A stretch of DNA of 64,000 bases from Rhizobium sp. WSM4643 (GTDB taxonomy: Bacteria; Pseudomonadota; Alphaproteobacteria; Rhizobiales; Rhizobiaceae): NCBI RefSeq assembly GCF_025152745.1, contig NZ_CP104040.1, forward strand, positions 2,418,001-2,482,000, in the 5' to 3' direction. A program made the position numbers and the translations under genes. The notes under the pieces are model-generated. The model saw nothing but the letters and a program-made list of their open reading frames with translations. It had not been told where the DNA came from and made no database searches. Numbering within the stretch: the first letter of the stretch is position 1; every line of letters begins with the position of its first letter. Positions 15,541 through 22,952 of this stretch are shown here, in pieces.

Positions 15541-17361
15541 ATGCAGACGTCGATACCAGCAGAGGGGTCTGCGGCACCCATTTCTTCAAGGCCGGCGCCT
15601 CACGCCGACGACATCCGGGAACAACTGGAACGTGTCGTCTCCAGCCCTGAATTTCCCGGCGTCGGTCGCGCCGCCACGTTTCTCCGCTATGTCGTCTCGG
15701 AAACCCTCGAGGGCCGGGGCAACCGGATCAAAGCCTATTCGATCGCGATCGAGGTGTTCGGCCGGGATCCCGGCTTCACCCAGGACGATCCTGTGGTCAG
15801 GATCGAGGCCGGACGGCTCCGGCGGTCGCTTGAGCGCTATTATCTCGTCGCCGGGCAGCATGACCCCGTCAGGATCGACATTCCCAAAGGCGGATATGTT
15901 CCAACCTTCGCCTGGTCCTGTCCGGCATCAGTCGACACTGGAGACGAGGACGCTGGCGAAACATCGCCCTCTGAGGTCCGCCGCGGAGGCTGGTGGCGCG
16001 CAAGGCGGGTCTTGTTGCCGGGTGCTGCTGCGCTCGCTGCAGTGGCTATTTCGCTATTTTGGATCGCGGAGCGGTCTCCCGCTCCGTCGCTGGCACGCGT
16101 TGCAAGCCTGTCGCCCGATCGCCCGGCCCTCGTGGTGGCTCCGTTTGCCAATCTCGGCGAAGGGCCGGAGGCGCAGCTCTACACAGCCGGCCTGACCGAG
16201 GAACTGATGACTATCCTGCCACGGTTCAAGGAGATCAAGGTTTTCGGCCGCGAAACGTCCAAGTCCCTCCCAGCGGATGTGGGCGCATCGGAGATCCGGG
16301 CGGAATTCGGCGCACGCTATCTCCTTGCCGGCGGGGTACGCACGTCCGGCAAGCGCCTTCGTGTGACGGCGAGGCTGCTCGATACGTCGGACGGCGAAAT
16401 CCTCTGGTCGGAGAACTATGACAATGATCTCGCATCGGGAGACCTGTTTGCGATCCAGACGGATGTTGCCAGAAAGGTCGCGACCGCCATCGCCCAGCCC
16501 TACGGGGTGATGGCACAGGTCGACGCCGCCAGTCCGCCGCCGGATAACCTCGGTGCGTATGAGTGCACTTTGCGCTTCTATGCCTATCGTTCGGAACTGA
16601 GCGCCGAGGCGCATGCGCGCGTCCGGGATTGCCTCGAGGCCGCGCTCGCGCGGTTTCCGAACTACGCGACCGCCTGGGCAATGCTTTCGATCGTCTATCT
16701 CGATGAGGACCGGTACAAGTTCAATCCAACATCAGGGCAGGATACAGCCATACAGCGTGCACTCGATGCCGCCAGGCGCGCAACGCAGATCGATCCGAAC
16801 AATACGCGCGGACTTCAAGCCCTGATGACGGCGCTGTTCTTCGACAGGCAGCTTGCTGAATCACTTCGTGTGGGTGAGCTGGCGCTCGCCACCAACCCCA
16901 ACGACACCGAACTGATGGGCGAATTCGGAACCCGGCTTGCGATAGCTGGCCAGTGGCAGCGCGGAGCAGACCTTCTGGACCAGGCCATTGCTCTGAACCC
17001 AGGAAGTGGCGGCTTTTACCGTGGAACGCGAGCCTTGGCCGCCTACATGCTCCGCGACAACCACACCGCCGTGCTCGAAATCAAACAGGCGAACACGCAG
17101 AAGTTCCCTCTCTTCCATGTTGTCGCCGCCATCATCTACGCGGAGGCTGGCATGATGGACGACGCCCGCCGGGAAGGACAGGTGTTCGTCAGCATGCGAC
17201 CTGACTTCCTGCCGAACGTTGTAACGGAACTCGCAATGCGCAACATGCAGCCTGAAGATCGCGATCGTCTGATCGAAGGACTTCGCAAGGCGGGAATGAC
17301 CGTGCCCGATCCGAATGCAATGGCGTGGACCGCCGACACCTCGGATCTGCAACCCCGCTGA
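15541..17361 (+). CDS. Membrane-anchored CadC-like protein: winged-helix-type N-terminus, TolB/FlgO-like domain, TPRs
   Basis: The 606-residue protein has four parts. Residues about 28-120 form the N-terminal module seen in many CadC-like proteins (FLRYVVSETLEGRGNRIKAYSIA, DPVVRIEAGRLRRSLERYY, IPKGGYVP). One membrane helix lies near 155-175. A TolB/FlgO-like domain follows (ALVVAPFANLGEGPEAQLYTAGLTEELMTIL, then RYLLAGGVR). A TPR region runs from about 330 to the end. The layout is that of one-component membrane signal transducers. I chose the ATG at 15541; a TTG at 15529 would add four residues. It may read the local palindromes, but that is untested. Confidence 0.8.
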   Translation: MQTSIPAEGSAAPISSRPAPHADDIREQLERVVSSPEFPGVGRAATFLRYVVSETLEGRGNRIKAYSIAIEVFGRDPGFTQDDPVVRIEAGRLRRSLERYYLVAGQHDPVRIDIPKGGYVPTFAWSCPASVDTGDEDAGETSPSEVRRGGWWRARRVLLPGAAALAAVAISLFWIAERSPAPSLARVASLSPDRPALVVAPFANLGEGPEAQLYTAGLTEELMTILPRFKEIKVFGRETSKSLPADVGASEIRAEFGARYLLAGGVRTSGKRLRVTARLLDTSDGEILWSENYDNDLASGDLFAIQTDVARKVATAIAQPYGVMAQVDAASPPPDNLGAYECTLRFYAYRSELSAEAHARVRDCLEAALARFPNYATAWAMLSIVYLDEDRYKFNPTSGQDTAIQRALDAARRATQIDPNNTRGLQALMTALFFDRQLAESLRVGELALATNPNDTELMGEFGTRLAIAGQWQRGADLLDQAIALNPGSGGFYRGTRALAAYMLRDNHTAVLEIKQANTQKFPLFHVVAAIIYAEAGMMDDARREGQVFVSMRPDFLPNVVTELAMRNMQPEDRDRLIEGLRKAGMTVPDPNAMAWTADTSDLQPR

Positions 17362-17377
17362 TGCTGCCTCCCCGACC

Positions 17378-17398
17378 GTAACATACCCGATCATACGG
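17378..17398. promoter_or_regulatory. Operator-like half sites, site 5
   Basis: GTAACATAC (17378-17386) equals the right arm of the perfect palindrome, and CATACGG (17392-17398) repeats the motif found just after sites 2 and 4. No left arm is present. It lies 107 bases upstream of the hydrolase start at 17505 and could be a weak or single-dimer site. Confidence 0.35.
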
Positions 17399-17504
17399 GT
17401 AAGGCATCTCATCTTCGCATAGTCTCGCCTTAGTGCCGACTTCGACAGCCACAGCGCGCGGCGGCGAGGCCGGCTCAAACTTGATGTGGCTACGAGGAAC
17501 AGCA

Positions 17505-18815
17505 GTGAGCACAAGATGTCGCGATGGCCGAATTCAACCGGGCACTTCCCCAGGTCTGAAATGGATCTCGGCTCTCCTGCTGCTCTGCGCATTATCCGGA
17601 TGTGGAGGCCACGCGAAGAACGTGCTCATCCCCGTTGCCGACAGCGCGCCGAACGCCGCCAAAGTCGACATGCTCGTGGCCACGACGCGCAGCCGCTCCA
17701 CGATAAAAGGCGAGATGTTCACGGGCGAGCGCGCGCTCGCCCCGGCCTTTGCCGACATCACCGTATCCATTCCCCCTGCAAACGTCCGCAAGGTCGGCGA
17801 AGTCGCCTGGCCGATGAGGCTTCCTTCCAACCCGGCAACAGACTTCGCAACCTTGAAAGCCGATGAGATCACGCGCGACGACGCCAAGAAATGGCTAAGC
17901 GCCTCAGTCAGGAAGAGCCGCGATCGCAGCGTGCTCGTGTTCATCCACGGCTTCAACAACCGTTTCGAAGACTCCGTCTATCGCTTCGCCCAGATCGTCA
18001 AGGATTCCGGCGTCCATAGTGCGCCGGTGCTGGTGACATGGCCGTCGCGCGGCAGTCTGCTTGCATATGGCTATGACAGGGAGAGCACGAACTACACGCG
18101 TAACGCATTGGAGACCCTCTTCCAGTATCTCGCGAGGGATCCAGAGGTGAAAGAAGTCTCGATCCTGGCGCATTCCATGGGCAACTGGCTGGCGCTGGAA
18201 GCACTTCGCCAAATGGCGATCCGCAACGGCCGCCTTCCCGCCAAGTTCGAGAATGTCATGCTGGCCTCGCCCGACGTGGATGTCGATGTCTTCCGCCAGC
18301 AGATCGTCGACATGGGCAAGCAGCATCCGAAGTTCACCTTGTTCGTTTCGCGAGACGACCGCGCGCTCGCGGTATCCCGCAGGGTATGGGGCGACGTCGC
18401 CAGACTGGGCGCCATCGATCCCGAGCAGGCTCCCTTCAAGAAGGAACTAGCCGACAGCCAGATCACAGTGATTGATCTCACCAAGGTGAAGGCGGGCGAC
18501 AGGTTGAACCACGGAAAATTCGCAGAATCGCCCGAGGTCGTACAGCTCATCGGCGCGCGGATTTCCGACGGACAGACGCTGACCGACAGCAAGGTCGGGC
18601 TAGGGGACAAGATCGTTGCCGCGACGACGAGCACGGCGGCGGCGGCAGGCAGCGCAGCCGGCCTGATCCTTGCCGCCCCGGTCGCCGTCGTCGACGCCGA
18701 CACCAGAGATAATTATGCCGGCCAGGTCAGCGGCCTCGCGGGTCCTGTGGGTACACCGCCGAAGGCCTCCGAGTGCACCGCCGCGGGCCGATCGAAGGAG
18801 TCGTGCAGGCAATAA
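17505..18815 (+). CDS. DUF900 alpha/beta-hydrolase lipoprotein
   Basis: About 436 residues. A signal segment ends in the lipobox LSGC, so the protein is probably an envelope lipoprotein. The DUF900 hydrolase fold follows: VFIHGFNNRFEDSVYRFAQI (oxyanion region), AHSMGN (nucleophile Ser) and SPDVDVDVF (acid region). A hydrophobic Ala/Gly stretch occurs near the C-terminus. The GTG at 17505 has GAGGAAC upstream and gives a normal signal length; ATG codons at 17433 or 17484 would lengthen it. Likely an esterase or lipase; substrate unknown. Confidence 0.83.
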   Translation: MSTRCRDGRIQPGTSPGLKWISALLLLCALSGCGGHAKNVLIPVADSAPNAAKVDMLVATTRSRSTIKGEMFTGERALAPAFADITVSIPPANVRKVGEVAWPMRLPSNPATDFATLKADEITRDDAKKWLSASVRKSRDRSVLVFIHGFNNRFEDSVYRFAQIVKDSGVHSAPVLVTWPSRGSLLAYGYDRESTNYTRNALETLFQYLARDPEVKEVSILAHSMGNWLALEALRQMAIRNGRLPAKFENVMLASPDVDVDVFRQQIVDMGKQHPKFTLFVSRDDRALAVSRRVWGDVARLGAIDPEQAPFKKELADSQITVIDLTKVKAGDRLNHGKFAESPEVVQLIGARISDGQTLTDSKVGLGDKIVAATTSTAAAAGSAAGLILAAPVAVVDADTRDNYAGQVSGLAGPVGTPPKASECTAAGRSKESCRQ

Positions 18816-18862
18816 CGGTTCAGGAACCGGCAAACTGAGGTTCATAGAGATCAGGATAAACA

Positions 18863-21019
18863 ATGCCATTACTTTCCAAGATCCGCATGTTTAAACCACT
18901 TCTCACGGCGCTTGCCCTGGCTTCCGTTCTCCTTTGTGCCTCGATTGCTGTGGCGCAGAGCGTGACGCCTGCGAGCCCACAGCCAGAAAGTGTTCAGCGC
19001 TTTATCGGCATGTTCTCGGATCCGGATGTCCAGCGCTTCCTGCAGCAGCAATCGGCAGCAGCCAAGACCGCGGCGGAACCGCCCTTGGAAACCCGGAACG
19101 CAGACCCTTCATTCTCGGAATTCACGATGCGATTCCGTGCCCATGCCTCTAGTCTTCTCGACGCCATCCAGTCCTTTCCCCTGGAGACGATGCGAGGCGG
19201 GGCCGTGCTCGAACGGGACATCCAGGCGAATGGCGGGACGCGGCCGATCTTCCTGGTCGCTGCCTTCGTCGCCGTCGGGCTGGCCGCGCAATGGCTGTTC
19301 TGGTGGATCAGCGCCGGCTGGCGCTCATGGATGGCGCGCGCCCCCTTTGCCACGGTTCGCGAGCGGATGATCGCACTGGCCGCGAGGCTTCTGTGGGCGG
19401 CATGTTACGTCCTTTCCTTCGGCCTCGGCAGCATCGGCTTCTTCCTGATGTTCCAATGGCCACCTGTTATCAGGGAAGTGGTCGTGGGATACCTCTTCGC
19501 GATCGTGATCTTCCGTCTGGCGAGCGCTCTTTTCGAGGTGTTTTTGGCGCCAAACGCCGAGGAAGAAGGTCGGTTTCGTGTCGTGCCGATCACTGCGGAT
19601 GTCGCCGGCCATTGGACAAAACGCCTCGGTTACCTCATCGGCTGGTATGCCTTTGGCTGGGTGACGATCCGACTGCTCGGTACGCTCGGTTTTTCCGACC
19701 CGACCCGGCAACTCGTCGCCTATGCCCTCGGCCTCGTGCTCCTCGTCATCGGTATCGAAGCCGTCTGGAGACGTCCGGTTCAATTGGCTGCCGGTCAAGC
19801 CGGCCGGATCGGCCTGCAGGCGCGGAACTGGCTCTGGACAGTCTATTTCGTTGCCGTCTGGTTGCTGTGGGTGGTCGGCGCCATGAGGTTGTTCTGGATC
19901 GCGGTCGTTTGCGCCGCGCTGCCCGGTGCCATCGCCCTCACCAAGGCGTCGGTTAACAATATTCTGCGCTCTTCCACGGACGAAGTGGACGGCCACAAGA
20001 AAGGCAATGTGGTCTCGGTGATCGTCGAGCGCGGCATCAGGGCAGCGCTGATCGTCGGCGCCATCATCCTTCTTGCCGATGCGCTCGATATCAGGCTGAC
20101 GCAAATGACGATGCAGGATTCGCCGCTTCTACGCCTCGTGCGTGGCCTCCTCAGCGCCGGGATCATTCTTCTGGTCGTCGATCTTGCCTGGAATGTCGTG
20201 AAAGTGCTGATCGATCGCAAGCTCGGCGACACCGAGGCCGTCCTCGAAATCGGCAGCGAGCGGGAGCGGCGGCGCACACGTCTCAGAACCCTGCTGCCGA
20301 TCCTTCGCAATTTCCTCATGATCCTCTTCAGTGCCATCGCGATCATGATGGCGCTGTCATCGCTGGGGGTCGAAATCGGTCCGCTGATCGCAGGCGCCGG
20401 CGTGGTTGGCGTTGCGATCGGCTTCGGGGCGCAGACTGTCGTCAAGGACGTGATCAGCGGGATGTTCTACCTGCTCGACGACGCCTTCAGAGTGGGAGAG
20501 TATATCCAGAGCGGCAGCTACAAGGGCACCGTCGAGTCGTTCAGCCTAAGATCCATCAAACTCCGGCACCAGCGCGGCGCGGTCTACATCGTGCCCTTCA
20601 GCGAGCTTGGAGCAGTCCAGAACATGAGCCGCGACTGGGCGATCGAGAAGATGACGATCACCATCACCTACGATTCCGACATCGAGAAGGCCCGCAAGAT
20701 CATCAAGAAGATCGGCCTGGAGCTGTTCGAGGATCCGGAGTTCAAACCGACGACGCTCGAGCCGCTGAAGATGCAGGGGATCGATAGCCTGGGGGACTCC
20801 GGCCTGCTCCTGCGCATGAAGGTCATGACCCTTCCCGGCCAACAGTTCACGCTGAAGCGTCGAGCTCTGCGGATGATCCATGAGGCGTTCAACGAAAACG
20901 GCATCAAGCTCGCCGTGCCCACAGTTCAGGTCTCGGGCGGCAAGGACGACGCTGTCGCAGCCGCTGCCCAGCAGACGCTGGCAGCACACAACGCAGCCGC
21001 GGCCGCAAACTCGGCCTGA
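18863..21019 (+). CDS. Large MscS-family mechanosensitive channel
   Basis: The 718-residue protein has a signal peptide (about 1-32), an extracytoplasmic helical region, many membrane segments and the MscS core: GAGVVGVAIGFGAQTVVKDVISGMFYLLDDAFRVGEYIQ (pore helix TM3 and start of the beta domain). The alpha/beta cytoplasmic domain follows. The size and N-terminal extension resemble YbiO/YnaI-type channels. Such channels release solutes on hypo-osmotic shock. It follows the hydrolase gene by 47 bases, with a GGTTC-AG-GAACC dyad (18820-18831) between. Confidence 0.9.
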   Translation: MPLLSKIRMFKPLLTALALASVLLCASIAVAQSVTPASPQPESVQRFIGMFSDPDVQRFLQQQSAAAKTAAEPPLETRNADPSFSEFTMRFRAHASSLLDAIQSFPLETMRGGAVLERDIQANGGTRPIFLVAAFVAVGLAAQWLFWWISAGWRSWMARAPFATVRERMIALAARLLWAACYVLSFGLGSIGFFLMFQWPPVIREVVVGYLFAIVIFRLASALFEVFLAPNAEEEGRFRVVPITADVAGHWTKRLGYLIGWYAFGWVTIRLLGTLGFSDPTRQLVAYALGLVLLVIGIEAVWRRPVQLAAGQAGRIGLQARNWLWTVYFVAVWLLWVVGAMRLFWIAVVCAALPGAIALTKASVNNILRSSTDEVDGHKKGNVVSVIVERGIRAALIVGAIILLADALDIRLTQMTMQDSPLLRLVRGLLSAGIILLVVDLAWNVVKVLIDRKLGDTEAVLEIGSERERRRTRLRTLLPILRNFLMILFSAIAIMMALSSLGVEIGPLIAGAGVVGVAIGFGAQTVVKDVISGMFYLLDDAFRVGEYIQSGSYKGTVESFSLRSIKLRHQRGAVYIVPFSELGAVQNMSRDWAIEKMTITITYDSDIEKARKIIKKIGLELFEDPEFKPTTLEPLKMQGIDSLGDSGLLLRMKVMTLPGQQFTLKRRALRMIHEAFNENGIKLAVPTVQVSGGKDDAVAAAAQQTLAAHNAAAAANSA

Positions 21020-21072
21020 GGGCGGAATCTTCGAGGAAAAGAACACACACGAGAGCAATGGGAGGAAATGAA

Positions 21073-21471
21073 ATGAAGATCCTGGTTATCCCTACGCACA
21101 TGCTTGCGACACTTGCCGTCATCATGACGGTCTGCGCACCCGTCCTCGTTCCCACGACGGCCGAAGCCCGTCGCGGCGTAGCGGCATGCGGTCCGAGAGG
21201 CTGCGGTGCTGCGGCCTGCGGACCGCGCGGATGCGCTGCAGTCGGAAGCACCCGTCCTGCCGTTCGGCCGCCCGTCCGGCGCGGCGTCGTGGTCGTCGCC
21301 CCTCGCCGTTACTGGCGCCCGGGTACGGCAATCGCCGCAGGTGCTGCCATCGGCTTCGTCGCCGGAGCTGCCGCCGTCTCACTGGCAGGCACGCCGCCGC
21401 AGTCCGGTCAATGCTGGTACTACACCTCGCCCGCCAAGACGACGGGCTTCTGGGACGTGTGCCCGCGCTGA
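21073..21471 (+). CDS. Exported hypothetical protein with ACGPRGC repeats
   Basis: The 132-residue protein has a signal peptide ending near TAEARR and two tandem copies of ACGPRGC just after it. A basic Pro/Val-rich stretch, a hydrophobic Gly/Ala helix (AIAAGAAIGFVAGAAAVSLAG) and a Cys-containing C-terminus (GQCWYYTSP..., DVCPR) follow. GGGAGGAA precedes the ATG. The Cys-rich repeats could be disulfide-bonded or metal-binding in the periplasm. I do not recognise a defined family, but similar small exported proteins are common in Rhizobiales. Confidence 0.75.
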   Translation: MKILVIPTHMLATLAVIMTVCAPVLVPTTAEARRGVAACGPRGCGAAACGPRGCAAVGSTRPAVRPPVRRGVVVVAPRRYWRPGTAIAAGAAIGFVAGAAAVSLAGTPPQSGQCWYYTSPAKTTGFWDVCPR

Positions 21472-21520
21472 GCGATCCGTCAGAAAAGCTGACAGCTCGT
21501 TTGTTCTCTTCGTCGCCCGC

Positions 21521-21539
21521 CCTCCCCTGAGTTGGGAGG
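21521..21539. promoter_or_regulatory. Inverted repeat before marC
   Basis: CCTCCC and GGGAGG flank CTGAGTT. The core resembles the inverted repeat at 8066-8089 (CTCC, AGT, GGAGGA). It lies 41 bases upstream of the marC start and could be an operator. Confidence 0.3.
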
Positions 21540-21579
21540 ATCTCGATTTCCAGGTCACAAATCTCAGAGGGTACGTTCC

Positions 21580-22227
21580 ATGGATTTCACAGTCATCGAT
21601 GCCGCACTCGTCGGAAAACTTCTCCTGCTCCTTCTGATCGGCCTGGGGCCGAAGATCGCCTTGGTGCCGTTTCTGGAGAAGACCCATGCCTTCGATACCG
21701 AAACCAAGGCGCGTATCGGCCGCCAGATGGTTTTGGTCGCAGTGGTCACAGCCTTGATCCTTTTTGCCACCGGTGCTCTGCTGATGCGGCTTCTCCATAT
21801 CACGGGCGGCGCCGTCGCCGTCGCCGGCGGCATCATCCTGGCGCTGATCGCGATCAAGATGGCATCAGGACCAACAGAGAAGCCGCATGACGACATTGCG
21901 GCGCCCGTCGATCCCGAAAAGATCGCCGTCTTTCCGCTTGCGGTCCCTTACCTGCTCAATCCTGTCGGCATCACCGTCGTCATCATCGCCTCCGGCGAAG
22001 TCGTCTCGATCGCCAGCGCGATACTCGTCATTGCCCTTATCCTGATCGTCGGCGCGTTGGACTATCTGGTGTTCACCAACATCGACAAGCTCGCCAAACG
22101 CATGAAGCCTGCCAGTCTGATCGTCTCGGAGGTCGTCTTCGGCATTCTGCTGACCGCAGTGGCAGTCCAGCTGATCGTCGTCGGGCTTGGCAATCTCGGG
22201 ATCATTACCCCGACCGCTGCACACTAG
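21580..22227 (+). CDS. MarC-family integral membrane protein
   Basis: The 215-residue protein has six hydrophobic segments and MarC-family features: a GLGPKIALVPFLE start, GGIILALIAIKM in the middle and FPLAVPYLLNPVGIT in the second half. MarC (UPF0056) proteins are inner-membrane proteins of unclear function, once linked wrongly to antibiotic resistance. I used the ATG at 21580 since upstream codons are not conserved in style. It closes the 5-22 kb envelope/stress cluster. Confidence 0.85.
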   Translation: MDFTVIDAALVGKLLLLLLIGLGPKIALVPFLEKTHAFDTETKARIGRQMVLVAVVTALILFATGALLMRLLHITGGAVAVAGGIILALIAIKMASGPTEKPHDDIAAPVDPEKIAVFPLAVPYLLNPVGITVVIIASGEVVSIASAILVIALILIVGALDYLVFTNIDKLAKRMKPASLIVSEVVFGILLTAVAVQLIVVGLGNLGIITPTAAH

Positions 22228-22567
22228 GTGCGGACGATTTTAGTGCCCGGTCGGCATGAAATCGGATCTGATCTAAATCAAAGAAATAGATCGTGATGTC
22301 GTCCGGAACCGTTCATACTGCTCGGGATCATTTTCGCCTGCAGATCTGCGATTCCTTGCGCGGGAAAGCCAGGGATTAAGGTCCGCGACAGACTGTAAAG
22401 GTGTCGCCGATGGCTGGCCGCCGCGCGACGATCATTCAATATCTCTGATGTTATCCATAAGTTCTATTCGTTTGAATGATGAGTTTCCAAGGCCCATATT
22501 AGGATCATGGACATGGACGAACCTCCCAATGACGACCATGCCCCTGACCCAAGAAAGGAACCGGAAA
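22228..22567. other. Non-coding stretch upstream of the DUF1127-like gene
   Basis: No gene is seen in these 340 bases. The only structure I find is a perfect nine-base inverted repeat, ATCATTCAA at 22431-22439 and TTGAATGAT at 22472-22480, separated by 32 AT-rich bases. It is probably the promoter and operator region of the small gene at 22568, or holds a small RNA I cannot recognise. Confidence 0.5.
22431..22480. promoter_or_regulatory. Spaced inverted repeat in the DUF1127-like promoter
   Basis: ATCATTCAA / TTGAATGAT arms are perfect and 32 bases apart, about three helical turns. Such spacing fits a dimer or tetramer binding two half sites, as LysR tetramers do. It is 88 bases upstream of the start at 22568. 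Confidence 0.4.
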
Positions 22568-22768
22568 ATGACCACGCTCACCTATCGCGGTGGTGGTAAG
22601 TCCCTCACCTCCAGTGAAAGCCGCTTCGATCTGGCACATTATGCCCGTAAGCTCGTGCTCGCCTGGACGCGCTGGCAGACGGCCCGCGAAATCGAAGCCA
22701 TGCCCTTCGACATTCGCAAGGACATCGGCTGGCCGAGCACGGATGACAGCAAACACCGGACCATGTAA
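22568..22768 (+). CDS. DUF1127-like small protein
   Basis: This 66-residue protein starts at the ATG at 22568 after AAAGGAACC. The C-terminal half (LVLAWTRWQTAREIEAMPFDIRKDIGWPSTD) has the DUF1127 pattern of a tryptophan-containing helix, a Met/Leu-Pro-D/F-I-R-K-D-I-G-W core and a short tail. An earlier ATG at 22448 would add 40 residues not typical of the family. Its stop codon is the first base of a 64-bp repeat that includes a strong terminator and recurs at 25911. Confidence 0.75.
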   Translation: MTTLTYRGGGKSLTSSESRFDLAHYARKLVLAWTRWQTAREIEAMPFDIRKDIGWPSTDDSKHRTM

Positions 22769-22829
22769 TGAATGCGACATTCCTCCCAAAATAAGGGCGG
22801 CGTCTGCATTGTGCAACGCCGCCTTTTTC
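22766..22829. repeat. Direct repeat, left copy (stop codon plus terminator)
   Basis: The 64 bases from TAATGAATGCGACATTCC to the T-run match 25911-25974 with four mismatches, three of them in the hairpin loop. The copy begins at the stop codon of the DUF1127-like gene. The two copies enclose a 3.1-kb segment holding only the helicase gene, the geometry expected of an insertion that regenerates the 3' end of its target. Confidence 0.85.
22796..22828 (+). terminator. Rho-independent terminator of the DUF1127-like gene
   Basis: GGCGGCG (22796-22802) pairs with CGCCGCC (22817-22823), and an inner TGCA can pair in the loop. A run of five T follows. It also faces the 3' end of the convergent helicase gene. 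Confidence 0.85.
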
Positions 22830-22952
22830 ATCTTCTGAATGCCCGAATCTGCTTGTCGAATGTCGCTCGCCTTTCCGGCACTGGACGGCGCCGCAACTGC
22901 ATGCCAGGTGCAAACGCGCTGCGGCAGGCGGGAGCCCCATCAGGCTTTCCAA

